A DNA stretch of 64,000 bases, from the NCBI RefSeq assembly GCF_030316885.1, contig NZ_JASZYQ010000013.1:17769-81768 (forward strand), in the 5' to 3' direction. Every line of letters starts with the position of its first letter. Within the stretch, counting starts at the first letter, position 1. Shown here in pieces: positions 41,816-51,776 of the stretch. The position numbers were made by a program, and so were the translations under genes. The stretch is from Variovorax jilinensis. GTDB taxonomy: Bacteria; Pseudomonadota; Gammaproteobacteria; Burkholderiales; Burkholderiaceae_C. The notes beneath the pieces were generated by a model, which was given only the letters and a program-made list of their open reading frames with translations, had not been told where the DNA came from and did not search any database.

Positions 41816-42094
41816 TCAGATAGATCCCCCTCGTTTGGCCGGGAGGTCGAGCTCCAGTGGCGCCGTGGGCGCGAAGTGCTCGTCGTCGACCTGCTGCTCG
41901 AAGTCCCATGCGACCAACCTGAAGCCGACTGCGTCAACAGGCCAAACCGTGACGCATCGGCCAGCTTTCAATTCGCTGGCTGCGTATTGCAGCGCTTCCT
42001 CCATTCGTGCAAACGAAGTCGCTGCACGGCTCTGCTCGTCGAGCGGTTGCGGTGTTGAAACCGCCGCGGTTCGCGTGTTGACAGAATTCTTCAT
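41816..42094 (-). CDS. Hypothetical protein, 92 aa
   Basis: Unrecognised. The start at 42094 ('MKNSVNTRTAAVST') is 5 bases after the stop of the gene above. The middle, 'FARMEEALQYAASELKAGRC' then 'VTVWPVDAVGFRLVAWDFEQ', looks like a small alpha/beta fold; the end is acidic and proline-rich. The frame remains open above the ATG but overlaps the next gene. Confidence 0.5.
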   Translation of the reverse strand: MKNSVNTRTAAVSTPQPLDEQSRAATSFARMEEALQYAASELKAGRCVTVWPVDAVGFRLVAWDFEQQVDDEHFAPTAPLELDLPAKRGGSI

Positions 42095-42099
42095 CGCAC

Positions 42100-42399
42100 T
42101 CAGTCCCTTCCCGTCAAAAGTAATCCCGCCTGGTAGGCCATGCGTGCCGCCATCTTGATTTCCTCGAGTAACGCCTTCAAACGCTCTGCGCCATCCCTGG
42201 CCGTCAAGGATTCGGGCTGGACCATCAGTTGATGCGCAACGCCCATGAGCATCCTCGATGACTCGAGGCTCTTCTGAACCGCGCTCCGGTCCTGCGCGGT
42301 GACATTCGATTCGAATGCATCGTCGCTCTTGCACCGGTCGAGCATGACTTCTATCAATTGGCGGGCGATCGCCATGTCCATCACTTCAGGGGTTTTCAT
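42100..42399 (-). CDS. Hypothetical helical protein, 99 aa
   Basis: Unrecognised. Almost wholly helical ('MAIARQLIEVMLDRCKSDDA', 'VQKSLESSRMLMGVAHQLMV', 'ERLKALLEEIKMAARMAYQA'). No membrane segments or signal. Followed 5 bases later by the gene at 41816-42094, so the two form a small operon. Confidence 0.55.
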   Translation of the reverse strand: MKTPEVMDMAIARQLIEVMLDRCKSDDAFESNVTAQDRSAVQKSLESSRMLMGVAHQLMVQPESLTARDGAERLKALLEEIKMAARMAYQAGLLLTGRD

Positions 42400-42643
42400 T
42401 CCGATCTTCCAACGCCGAATCAGGAGCGCCCGGCAACGAATCGCAAAGGAAGGCAGTGTTGCCGACCATGCACCGGCTGCATAGGGTCAGTTCCAACGCA
42501 TTCGGGCGGTCCAGTTCGGGGGACAGGAGAGCCGCCGATGGACTGGCCCGGTCGAACTGGCACCGACTGACCCTGTTCGGCGCAGGCCGGGTTGCAAACA
42601 ATCGGAACACCGGAGATCGAACGGGTTCTTCACACCAAAGACA

Positions 42644-43954
42644 ATGCGATTCAATTTTTTCAGCCGCCCGCGCGCGGCCGCAGCATGCGATGTGGCGAAC
42701 GAGCCGGCCGTCAGCGAGGCCATGCACGTCGAGCCAGGCGGCTTCGTGACCTACGCCCTTCTGTTGGACGCCCAGAAGCGTGTCAAGGGCTACAAGCTCG
42801 CATGGCGCATGGCATTGCCAAATGGCGAGCCGAACGCTTTCGAGAACTTGCGGGCGCTCCTCTCCTGCGTCGCGACGAACCTCAATCCTCCCAAGACCGG
42901 GTGGCGCCTTGGCAGGCTTGTCCTCTTCTTCGACATGACGGTCGACGGGCTCTTCCTGAATGAGTTGCAGGCCTTGCCACCGGAGAACGTCGTCCTGTGC
43001 ATGGGTCTCGACGACCTGATGGATGCGCACATCCGGTCGACGCTGCTGAACCTTCGCACGCAGGGTTATGGCTTCATGCTGTGCGGCGCCGAGGTGCTGC
43101 CTGAAGACCTCGAGCTGTGCTCCATCATCACCTACGTGGACGTGGGTGACGGCCATCCCGAACTCGTCACGAACATCCGGCGCGAACAGCCGCTGGGGAC
43201 GCCGATCATTCAGCCGATCGCCACGCACATGGCAACCTGGCAGGACTTCGACGCTTGCGCCGCGCGCCGCCTGGATGTCTTCGTGCAGGGCACGGAAGCG
43301 ATCGTCCCGACAATGGAAGCGGGGGCTAGCCTGCAGCCGGAATCCATGCTGATCGTCCGCCTGATGCAGACGATCCGACGCAATGAAGACTTGCGTACCA
43401 TCGAAGCCGCCCTCAAGCATGACGCCGCGCTGACCTACCGCCTGCTGCGCCACATCAATTCGCCCGGCATCGGAATCGGCGTCCAGATCCAGTCGCTCCG
43501 CCACGCGGTGGCCATGCTCGGCTATTCGCCGCTGTTCCGATGGCTTTCGGTGCTGCTGGCGACGAGCAACAAGGGCAGCGCGGCGTTCATGACGAAGAAA
43601 GCGATCATCCGCGGCCGGTTTGTTGAGCTGATGGGCCAGGGGATAGTGCCGCGGGACGAAGCCGACAACCTGTTCGTAGCCGGCATGTTTTCACTCATCG
43701 ATCGCCTGCTCGGCGTCTCCCTGGAAGAGGTGCTGGAAAAGGTCCAGCTTTCCGAATCGGTTCAGCTCGCGATCTTGAAGCGCGAGGGCGTGCATGGACC
43801 CTTCATCGCATTGGCTGAATCCTGCGAGGTCGACGGCAGCGAGGCGGCGCATTTGTCCGAGTCGCTCTTCATGAGCGCGGAGAAGGTGAACGCCGCGCAC
43901 CTGTCGGCATTGGCATGGGCGCAGGACGTGGCCCCTGTGGAATCAGCCTGCTAA
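42644..43954 (+). CDS. Degenerate EAL plus HDOD domain protein, 436 aa
   Basis: Residues about 30-200 resemble the EAL barrel of c-di-GMP phosphodiesterases but without the catalytic E-x-L or metal ligands ('LVLFFDMTVDGLFLNELQAL'), as in YuxH-type proteins. Residues about 230-400 are an HDOD domain: 'LIVRLMQTIRRNEDLRTIEA', 'ALTYRLLRHINSPGIGIGVQ', 'SLRHAVAMLGYSPLFRWLSV'. These act as signalling adaptors, not enzymes. The N-terminus has no signal. It stands alone on the plus strand. A role in a c-di-GMP-linked response is only an inference. Confidence 0.85.
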   Translation: MRFNFFSRPRAAAACDVANEPAVSEAMHVEPGGFVTYALLLDAQKRVKGYKLAWRMALPNGEPNAFENLRALLSCVATNLNPPKTGWRLGRLVLFFDMTVDGLFLNELQALPPENVVLCMGLDDLMDAHIRSTLLNLRTQGYGFMLCGAEVLPEDLELCSIITYVDVGDGHPELVTNIRREQPLGTPIIQPIATHMATWQDFDACAARRLDVFVQGTEAIVPTMEAGASLQPESMLIVRLMQTIRRNEDLRTIEAALKHDAALTYRLLRHINSPGIGIGVQIQSLRHAVAMLGYSPLFRWLSVLLATSNKGSAAFMTKKAIIRGRFVELMGQGIVPRDEADNLFVAGMFSLIDRLLGVSLEEVLEKVQLSESVQLAILKREGVHGPFIALAESCEVDGSEAAHLSESLFMSAEKVNAAHLSALAWAQDVAPVESAC

Positions 43955-44277
43955 TGGCCGACTGGTTTTCGACCTGCTCGGCTCCGTGAGACGCGCCGCG
44001 TGCGCGGGCAATGCCTCCACCTGGCCTGCAATACGTTGATGAAACTGACCCTTGGCGGAGCGCCCGATCGGGCTCACATCGATGTTCCCATGCTCATACC
44101 AGTGACGCTTCGGCCCGAATTGACCTTCTACGGCCTGGTCGCCCTGCACGCCAAAGAGGCCCTGCGCGACTGCCAGTGCGAAGGTCGGCCGTACTCTCCC
44201 ATCGCGCAATGAGCACCGCCGGGGCACTGCGATAAAGGCCGCCACGAGCGTTCGGCCGACTCGACGAGCTCCGACGG
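43955..44277. other. 320-base gap
   Basis: A minus-strand frame (43943-44245) gives 'FALAVAQGLFGVQGDQAVEG', but has no start signal or known feature. I see nothing else. Confidence 0.35.
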
Positions 44278-44544
44278 TTAGGGCGAGGGCACGCTGCCTT
44301 TCACACTGTTGTCATCGCTTGCGCCATACGTGCCCGGGCAGGGGGTGACCCGCGGCCACCCGTACTCTCGCCCCATCACCGCCCTAGCGAACAGGTAGTT
44401 GTTCCTGACGCGCTCGCTGAAATGATCGAGGTCGACATTGCCCACGCAATCACAGGGAAACGCGAGCGCGCGGCCCAGTTGGTAGAGCGACTGGAACCGC
44501 AGCTCGAACGCGACGGCGTTGTGCATGGATGTCTCATCGGTCAT
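44278..44544 (-). CDS. Hypothetical protein, 88 aa
   Basis: Unrecognised family. The start at 44544 follows an AGGAGGCC-type site. Features are 'MHNAVAFELRFQSLYQLGRA', 'FPCDCVGNVDLDHFSERVRN' with a C-x-C, and 'NYLFARAVMGREYGWPRVTP'. It overlaps the end of the upstream AraC gene by 11 bases, suggesting coupled expression. Confidence 0.6.
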   Translation of the reverse strand: MTDETSMHNAVAFELRFQSLYQLGRALAFPCDCVGNVDLDHFSERVRNNYLFARAVMGREYGWPRVTPCPGTYGASDDNSVKGSVPSP

Positions 44545-45472
44545 GGTGGCCTCCTGATGGATCAATGGGCCGGCTCGAGGCCTCGCGCGCGCTCGTCCGG
44601 AATACCTTCGGCGTGAACCCGGTATATCGATGAAAGACGCCGGTGAAGTGGCCTTGCGTGCGAAAACCCACATCAGCGGCCACTTCGATGATCGGCGAGT
44701 CGGTGCCGGCCAGGAGCTCCTTGGCGCGTTGGATGCGCTGCAGAAGGATGTACAGGTGCGGCGACTGTTCCGTCGATTGCTTGAACATCCGCGCGAAATG
44801 AAAGGGACTCAGATGCACTTCAGCGGCCAGCTGTTCGACGTGGATCGTCTCGCCGAGATGCTCGGCAACGAATGTGCGGACGCAGCGCATCTTGTGGGCC
44901 GCCAATCCGCCGGTGGACATGGCCTTTGCAGGTCCCGCGGCCACGTAGTTCCTCGCGACGTGCGCAGCCAGCAGGGCGGCCAATGCGTTCAGGAAGCTGG
45001 CCGCCAGTCGGTGGCTCGGGAATTCACGGTCGACAGCGTCGGCGACTTCGCGGATCAGCGAATCGGTCGCTGCATGGGGTTGGACAAAGCTGAACTCGTC
45101 GCTGCCCAGCGCGGCACGGGCCGTCTCGCTGAAGAAGGGCTCTGCGATGCTGAGGATGAGCGTGTTGGAGCCGGGTCTGTCTGCAAGCGAATGAGGGAGC
45201 GCCGGCGGAACAACAGCGACCAGCGGCGCGCGGACGTAAGCAGTTCGGTCTCGCGCGGCCTCCATGCGATGGGTGGTGAACAGATTCGCGGTTTCCTTCG
45301 GCACGAGGATGTCGACAGAATTGCGTGTGCGCACGCTGCCGAGATCCGCTGCACCCAGATGCGCAATGCGCATGACCGGATCGCACACAGTTCCTGGAGG
45401 CGGAGGATACGGCCGCTTCGGGAAATGGGCACTCAACAAGCCGTCGTTTCCGACATGGTTTTCTGCAAGCAT
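44534..45472 (-). CDS. AraC-family transcriptional regulator, 312 aa
   Basis: Two helix-turn-helix motifs near the end, 'HVEQLAAEVHLSPFHFARMF' and 'IIEVAADVGFRTQGHFTGVF', followed by 'HRYTGFTPKVFR', make a classical AraC. The N-terminal 160 residues form a ligand-binding part of the AraC-binding-like-cupin type ('NTLILSIAEPFFSETARAAL'). A 3' fragment of a close relative lies at 32539-32646. It is followed by a small overlapping gene and preceded by the sigma-54 activator 220 bases away. Confidence 0.87.
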   Translation of the reverse strand: MLAENHVGNDGLLSAHFPKRPYPPPPGTVCDPVMRIAHLGAADLGSVRTRNSVDILVPKETANLFTTHRMEAARDRTAYVRAPLVAVVPPALPHSLADRPGSNTLILSIAEPFFSETARAALGSDEFSFVQPHAATDSLIREVADAVDREFPSHRLAASFLNALAALLAAHVARNYVAAGPAKAMSTGGLAAHKMRCVRTFVAEHLGETIHVEQLAAEVHLSPFHFARMFKQSTEQSPHLYILLQRIQRAKELLAGTDSPIIEVAADVGFRTQGHFTGVFHRYTGFTPKVFRTSAREASSRPIDPSGGHHDR

Positions 45473-45695
45473 GGGGCCCCCTTTTTCGTCTGTTTCCTGC
45501 GCTGCCGACGACAGGCATGCTGTTCATCTCGCAAGGGACGTGCCGATGTCGCGAGCGCGGGCGAATGACGCGCTGCTTTGCAAAATCACGAGGCGTGACA
45601 AGGGTTTGGGCCAGCAGGACCGCGCTCGCGACTCGCTTGATGAGACACGCGGCTGCCGGCCCTCCGTCACCGCTGCCGGCATTTCGGCAGCGCGG

Positions 45696-47201
<1,506 letters not shown>

Positions 47202-47249
47202 GGTCTGCGATTCAAGGGCAACCAGCAAGCGTGGCACGGATCGCCCTCG

Positions 47250-47275
47250 GAAAGTGCACTTTCTCTTTCAGAAAG
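47250..47275. promoter_or_regulatory. Two adjacent palindromes between the sigma-54 activator and MEDS genes
   Basis: GAAAGTGCACTTTC (47250-47263) is a perfect 14-bp palindrome, and CTTTC-A-GAAAG (47265-47275) follows directly. They lie about 49 bases upstream of the activator start and 88 upstream of the MEDS start, and may be binding sites for the activator itself. I could not find a good -24/-12 promoter close by. Confidence 0.5.
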
Positions 47276-47362
47276 GTGCTAAAAGATTCTGAGGATTCGC
47301 GTGCGACCGCTCGCGCCGCGCGCGGTTTGGCGTACGTTGGCAGAAAACCTGGAGGAATTATC

Positions 47363-48028
47363 ATGAATTCAAGTTTCACCGGCCTCGTGGCTTTGTCGTC
47401 CGGTCAGGGCGAACAGGTCGCCATGGAAATCGCCGGCTCGACACTGGGCAAGTACCGCCACATCTGCGCCTTCTTCCGCACCGCCGAGGAGGAAAACCGC
47501 ATCATGATGCCCTTCATCAAGGATGGGCTCGAGCGAGGCGATCGGGCCTTCCAGATCGTTGACGCGTCGCTTCGCGATGAACATCTGCGGCAGCTCTATG
47601 CGGCCGGCATCGACGTCGCGCAGGAGGAGCGCGAAGGGATGCTCGAGGTCCACTCGGTGTTCGACATGTACCTGCGGGACGGGCACTTCGACGTTTCCCG
47701 CATGCTCAGCTTCATCCAGCAGCATATCTCGGGCGGTGCGCAGACCCCGATCTCACGGATCACCGGTCACGCCGAATGGGCTGGCGAAGACTGGCCGGGC
47801 GTGGAAGACTTCCTCGAGTACGAAGCCCGCCTCAACGACGTAGTGCCGGAAGGGCGCGATACCGTGGTGTGCATGTACGACCTTTCGAAGACCAGTGCGG
47901 CGCTGATGGCAGACGTCCTGCGCACGCACCCCGTCACTATCCTAGGTGGCGTGCTGCACGAGAACCCCTTCTTCACACCTGCGGACCAATTCATCACCGA
48001 ACTTCGTGCGCGCAAGGAAGCGTCCTGA
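47363..48028 (+). CDS. MEDS-domain (DcmR-like) sensory protein, 221 aa
   Basis: A MEDS domain (methanogen/methylotroph, DcmR sensory domain): 'YRHICAFFRTAEEENRIMMP' early, 'FIKDGLERGDRAFQIVDASL' and 'VVCMYDLSKTSAALMADVLR' followed by 'THPVTILGGVLHENPFF', the characteristic C-terminal hallmark. It has no kinase or DNA-binding domain, so it is stand-alone; partners of this kind take part in stress or phosphorelay signalling. The start at 47363 follows a GGAGGA site (47351-47356). It heads the plus strand of the stress island and lies between the sigma-54 activator and the thioredoxin gene. Confidence 0.83.
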   Translation: MNSSFTGLVALSSGQGEQVAMEIAGSTLGKYRHICAFFRTAEEENRIMMPFIKDGLERGDRAFQIVDASLRDEHLRQLYAAGIDVAQEEREGMLEVHSVFDMYLRDGHFDVSRMLSFIQQHISGGAQTPISRITGHAEWAGEDWPGVEDFLEYEARLNDVVPEGRDTVVCMYDLSKTSAALMADVLRTHPVTILGGVLHENPFFTPADQFITELRARKEAS

Positions 48029-48056
48029 CGGCCCGCATTCCGGCGCAGCAGGCTCG

Positions 48057-48440
48057 TTACCAGTCCAGGTCGATCTGCGGGCGCCCCGGATCCTGTTGCA
48101 CCGCGGCAGGTCTGCGCGGCAGGTGCCGGTCCACGAAGGCGCCGAGCTGGGACTCGCTCATCATCCCCGGCTGCATGGCCAGCTTCTGGCTCTGGTGGAA
48201 CAGCATCAGCGTGGGCACCGAACGGATCGCATATTTCGCCGCGATGGACGGCGCCTCGTCGATGTCGACCTTGACGACGGCCAGTTCCTGACGCCGGCGC
48301 TCCGCGAAGGACTCCAGCGCCGGCGCCATGGCCTGGCACGGTCCGCACCAGGAGGCCGAAAAATCGACCAGCACCGGATTCTGCTGCGCTGCGAGCGTCG
48401 ATTCGAAATCGCGTTCGCCTGCATGGATTACTGCTGACAT
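48057..48440 (-). CDS. Thioredoxin, 127 aa
   Basis: A thioredoxin with the active site 'SASWCGPCQAM' near residue 30-40 and the cis-Pro loop 'AIRSVPTLMLFHQSQKLAM'. The C-terminus carries 20 extra residues rich in Pro and Arg. No signal peptide. The start at 48440 ('MSAVIHAG') has a GGAGG site in front. It is the last gene of the minus-strand set Usp-thioredoxin; a thioredoxin is also part of the known heat-resistance locus. Confidence 0.92.
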   Translation of the reverse strand: MSAVIHAGERDFESTLAAQQNPVLVDFSASWCGPCQAMAPALESFAERRRQELAVVKVDIDEAPSIAAKYAIRSVPTLMLFHQSQKLAMQPGMMSESQLGAFVDRHLPRRPAAVQQDPGRPQIDLDW

Positions 48441-48454
48441 GTGGCCTCCCTCTT

Positions 48455-49294
48455 TCAATGCGCCATCAGCACGGGCAGCGTCATCGAGCGCAGCACGGTC
48501 CGCGTCACGCCGCCGAGCAGCAGTTCGTGGATGCGATGGTGACCGTAGCAGCCCATCACCAGCAGGTCACTGGCCTGATCCGCGGCGTGGGACAGCAGCA
48601 GCTCGCCCAGCTCACTCGGCTCGTCGGGGTAGCGGTTCGCGGACGCCTCGACGCCATGCCAGCGCAGCGCGCGCACGATGCCGAAGGTGGTCTCCGCCGG
48701 GCCGTAGTTGTCCGGTCCCCAGGACACCACGTGCACGCGCTTGGCGCGCCGTATCAGCGGCAGCGCGCCGGCAACGGCGCGGGCACATTCGCGCGTGGGC
48801 TTCCATGCGATGAGCACGTTCTGGCCGACGGCCGGATAACGCCCGACATACGGAAGCACCAGGGCCGGCTTACCGCTTTCCATCACGACCGATTCGACAA
48901 AGTCCCTCGGAACGTCCCGCGTTCGCGGCTCTTCGGGATCATGCTGGCCCAGCACCATCAGATCGACATAGAGCGAGGCCTGCGCCGTGCCCCAGACGGG
49001 CGGATCGCCCGGCACCTCCGCCCAGGTCATGGCCGGATCGCCGGAGGCCAGGGCCCCGTTGAACAGGCTGCGGGCGAAGTCGCGATGCTCGGGGTCGATC
49101 TGGGGCACGATCGGCACGGCCAGGGCCTCGACATCGACGCGCAGCGGCAAGGGCAACAAGCGCGGCTCGATGGCCAGCAGCGCGATCAGGGTCGCCGCGC
49201 CGTGGGCCGGCGCGATCTTGCGCGCCATCGCGAGCCGCTCCGCGCAGCGCGGCGAGGCATCCAGGTGAACCAGGATGGATTGGTAGCCGTCCAT
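48455..49294 (-). CDS. Universal stress protein family, 279 aa
   Basis: Two tandem UspA-like domains. The first has 'SILVHLDASPRCAERLAMAR' and ends with 'PALVLPYVG'; the second begins 'NVLIAWKPTRECARAVAGAL' and ends with the ATP-binding signature 'LVMGCYGHHRIHELLLGGVT' (G-x2-G-x9-G-[ST]) plus 'VLRSMTLPVLMAH'. The first domain lacks the ATP signature. Start at 49294 ('MDGYQSILVHLD') with GGGAGC in front. Seventeen-base spacing or less to neighbours suggests one operon with thioredoxin and the small exported peptide. Confidence 0.9.
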   Translation of the reverse strand: MDGYQSILVHLDASPRCAERLAMARKIAPAHGAATLIALLAIEPRLLPLPLRVDVEALAVPIVPQIDPEHRDFARSLFNGALASGDPAMTWAEVPGDPPVWGTAQASLYVDLMVLGQHDPEEPRTRDVPRDFVESVVMESGKPALVLPYVGRYPAVGQNVLIAWKPTRECARAVAGALPLIRRAKRVHVVSWGPDNYGPAETTFGIVRALRWHGVEASANRYPDEPSELGELLLSHAADQASDLLVMGCYGHHRIHELLLGGVTRTVLRSMTLPVLMAH

Positions 49295-49295
49295 G

Positions 49296-49415
49296 TCATT
49301 GCTCCCGGTGCGCTGCCGCGACGGGCACATCGTCCGTATCCATGGATGAGGTCCTGGAATCTGGCTGTGCGCACGGGGCGAGAGCCAGCGCGACGACGAG
49401 GGAAAGTGTCTTCAT
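49296..49415 (-). CDS. Small exported peptide, 39 aa
   Basis: Starts at 49415 with an AAGGAGA site and encodes a signal-peptide-like 'MKTLSLVVALALAPCAQ' then a short polar tail, 'PDSRTSSMDTDDVPVAAAHR'. The Cys after the hydrophobic stretch suggests a possible lipoprotein, though the lipobox is poor. Its stop lies one base before the Usp start. It may act as a leader peptide for the Usp gene. Confidence 0.45.
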   Translation of the reverse strand: MKTLSLVVALALAPCAQPDSRTSSMDTDDVPVAAAHREQ

Positions 49416-49573
49416 CGGGTCTCCTTGAGATTGCAGGTCAAAGATGTGATGGGTCGAGCATAGGAATCGCACCTGCGCCGCGTCTTCCTGGGGCCTGCGA
49501 TTCGTGTCCAATTGCGGGGGTGACGGCTGCGGCGGGCCTATTGGCAGTTGATGACGCGTGAAGAAGGCGACAT

Positions 49574-50860
49574 TCAGCTGGCGTCGAGATGGCGGTGCAC
49601 AAAGGCCACCGCCATCGCGCCTTCGCCCACCGCCGACGCGACGCGGCGCACCGCGTTGTGCCGCACGTCGCCGGCCGCGAAAACGCCTGGGGTGCTGGTC
49701 TCGAGAAAGTACGGCTCGCGGTCCAGCGGCCACTGCGGCGGGCGCCGGCCACCTTGCAGCAGATCAGGGCCGGTGAGGACGTAGCCTGCCTCGTCGCGCT
49801 CCATGCCGATCGATTCCGCCCAATGGGTTTGCGGCTCGCCGCCGATGCACACGAAGAGCCATTGCGTCGCGACGCGGCGTTCGGCACCTGTCGCGAGGTC
49901 GCGCAACGTGATCTCGCGCAGCGCGGCATCGCCGTGCAGCGCACTCACCTCCGTGCGCGCAAGGACCTCGATGTTGGCACTGGTGGCAATGCGGTCGATC
50001 AGGTAGCGCGACAGGGTGCCCTTCAGCGATGCGTCCCGTATCACCATGCTGACGCGACTCGCGTGCGGCGCGAAGTGCATCGCCGCCTGGCCGGCCGAGT
50101 TGCCGCCGCCGACGATGAACACATGCTGACCGCGCGCCAGCGGTGCCTCGCTGGCGCCGGCGCCGTAGTAGAGGCCTGAGCCCATCAACTGATCCTCGTT
50201 GGGCAGTCCGAGCCGCCGGTAGGCCACGCCGGTGGCACAGATTGCGGCGCGCGCGACGATTCGAGTGCCGTCCTCGAGCACGCCCACGCCGCGTCCGGGC
50301 TCCAGTTCTGCGCGCACGCCTTCGCGGGCAAGCAGGATCTCGACGCCGAACTTGCACGCCTGCTCGCGGGCGCGCTCCGCGAGGTCCATGCCGCTGATGC
50401 CCTGCGGAAATCCCAGGTAGTTCTCGATCTTCGAACTGCTGCCGGCCTGGCCGCCGACCGCCAGGCGCTCGACCAGAACGGTCGACAGGCCGTCGGCCCC
50501 GGCGTACACCGCGGCGCTCAGGCCGGCCGGCCCGGCGCCGTAGATGGCCAGGTCGTATTCCGAGCGCGACGGATTCCTGAACCAGCCGAGCTTCTCGGTG
50601 ATCTGCCGGATCGTCGGGCATTCCATGCGTGTGCCGTCGGGGAAGAGGCAGACCGGCAGGCGCGCATCGTGCAGGTGGTCGACCTGCACTTTGCTGCGTG
50701 CGCTGTCGTCGCTCGGCAGAGGGATCCATTCGAAGGGCACGTCGCTGCGATGCAGGAAGTCGCGTATAGCCCAGGCGGCGGCATTGCCCAGCCGTCCGTA
50801 AATCCTCACCAGCGCCGGCCCCGCCGGCGACGGCGGCGCTCTGAAATCGTTGAAGGCCAT
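49574..50860 (-). CDS. Thioredoxin-reductase-like flavoprotein with N-terminal glutaredoxin-like domain, 428 aa
   Basis: Residues 1-95 look like a glutaredoxin/thioredoxin fold without a CxxC ('VRIYGRLGNAAAWAIRDFLH', 'CLFPDGTRMECPTIRQI'). Then comes a full NADPH-dependent thioredoxin-reductase domain: 'YDLAIYGAGPAGLSAAVYAG' (FAD), 'VGGQAGSSSKIENYLGFPQG', 'HVFIVGGGNSAGQAAMHFAP' (NADPH) and 'GVFAAGDVRHNAVRRVASAV'. Where TrxB has the CxxC, this protein reads 'GLYYGAGASEAPLA', so it cannot reduce thioredoxin in the classical way. It may be a regulatory or NAD(P)H-oxidase-like flavoprotein. Ten bases separate it from htpX, the gene upstream. Confidence 0.85.
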   Translation of the reverse strand: MAFNDFRAPPSPAGPALVRIYGRLGNAAAWAIRDFLHRSDVPFEWIPLPSDDSARSKVQVDHLHDARLPVCLFPDGTRMECPTIRQITEKLGWFRNPSRSEYDLAIYGAGPAGLSAAVYAGADGLSTVLVERLAVGGQAGSSSKIENYLGFPQGISGMDLAERAREQACKFGVEILLAREGVRAELEPGRGVGVLEDGTRIVARAAICATGVAYRRLGLPNEDQLMGSGLYYGAGASEAPLARGQHVFIVGGGNSAGQAAMHFAPHASRVSMVIRDASLKGTLSRYLIDRIATSANIEVLARTEVSALHGDAALREITLRDLATGAERRVATQWLFVCIGGEPQTHWAESIGMERDEAGYVLTGPDLLQGGRRPPQWPLDREPYFLETSTPGVFAAGDVRHNAVRRVASAVGEGAMAVAFVHRHLDAS

Positions 50861-50870
50861 GATCCAAGCC

Positions 50871-51776
50871 TCAGTTCGCCCACGGCACGGGGCTTCCATG
50901 TCCGACCTGCAGCGCTGCGATGCGCTGCTCCAGCGGCGGATGGCTGGCGAACAGATGCATCCACGACGGCAGGCCGGCGAAGCCCAGCGTCCGCAGCGAC
51001 TGCGGCAGCTCACCGGCTTCGATGCCGCCAAGACGGCCCAGCGCGCGAATCATCGGCTCCGGTGTTCCCAAGAGGCGTGCCGACCCCGCGTCGGCGCGGA
51101 ACTCGCGGTGGCGCGAGAACCACGCCACGATCAGTGAAGCCGCTATGCCGAACACGATCTCGCAGGCGAACACCGTCGCGTAATAGCCGATCCCGCCGCC
51201 GGCGTGTTCGTCATCGTCGCGGCGAAGCACGAGCCTGTCGACCAGGTAGCCGACCATGCGCGCGAAGAACACCACGAAGGTGTTGACCACGCCCTGGACC
51301 AGGGTCATGGTCACCATGTCGCCGTTGGCCACGTGGGACACCTCGTGGCCCAGCACCGCCTCGATCTCCGCGCGGTTCATGCTTTGCATCAGGCCGGTCG
51401 ACACGGCCACGAGCGATGCGTTGCGAAAGGCACCGGTCGCGAAGGCGTTGGGCGCACCGGGGTAGATCGCGACCTCCGGTTGGCCGATGCCCGCGCGCCG
51501 CGCCAGCGCGTGCACGGTGTCGCGCAGCCAGACCTCGTCGGTGCTCTGCGGCTGCTCGATGATCCGAGCGCCGGTGGACCATTTCGCGATCTGCTTGGAC
51601 ATCAGCAGCGAGATGAACGAACCGCCGAAGCCGATCACCAGCGAGAAGATCATCAGCGTGCCGACGTCCAACCCAGCGGCAGTCAGAAAGCGGTCCACGC
51701 CCAGCAGCCGCACGGTGACCGACATCACCATCATCACCGCGAGGTTGGTGGCGAGGAAGAGGAACAGACGCTTCAT
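50871..51776 (-). CDS. htpX: Membrane zinc protease HtpX, 301 aa
   Basis: A zinc-dependent protease that degrades damaged membrane proteins. Two N-terminal helices ('LFLFLATNLAVMMVMSVTVR', 'GTLMIFSLVIGFGGSFISLL') precede the active site 'AEIEAVLGHEVSHVANGDMV' (HExxH, about 139-143) and a third zinc ligand Glu in 'HREFRADAGSARLL'. Two more helices follow the HExxH. The start at 51776 ('MKRLFLFLATNLA') has an AAGGAGA site. HtpX paralogues belong to mobile heat-resistance loci; a housekeeping copy normally also exists on the chromosome. Confidence 0.94.
   Translation of the reverse strand: MKRLFLFLATNLAVMMVMSVTVRLLGVDRFLTAAGLDVGTLMIFSLVIGFGGSFISLLMSKQIAKWSTGARIIEQPQSTDEVWLRDTVHALARRAGIGQPEVAIYPGAPNAFATGAFRNASLVAVSTGLMQSMNRAEIEAVLGHEVSHVANGDMVTMTLVQGVVNTFVVFFARMVGYLVDRLVLRRDDDEHAGGGIGYYATVFACEIVFGIAASLIVAWFSRHREFRADAGSARLLGTPEPMIRALGRLGGIEAGELPQSLRTLGFAGLPSWMHLFASHPPLEQRIAALQVGHGSPVPWAN

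Noticed and set aside
47231..47247. TGGCACG-like word as a -24/-12 sigma-54 promoter
   Set aside because: The -12 GC element is misplaced and the TTGC part is missing.
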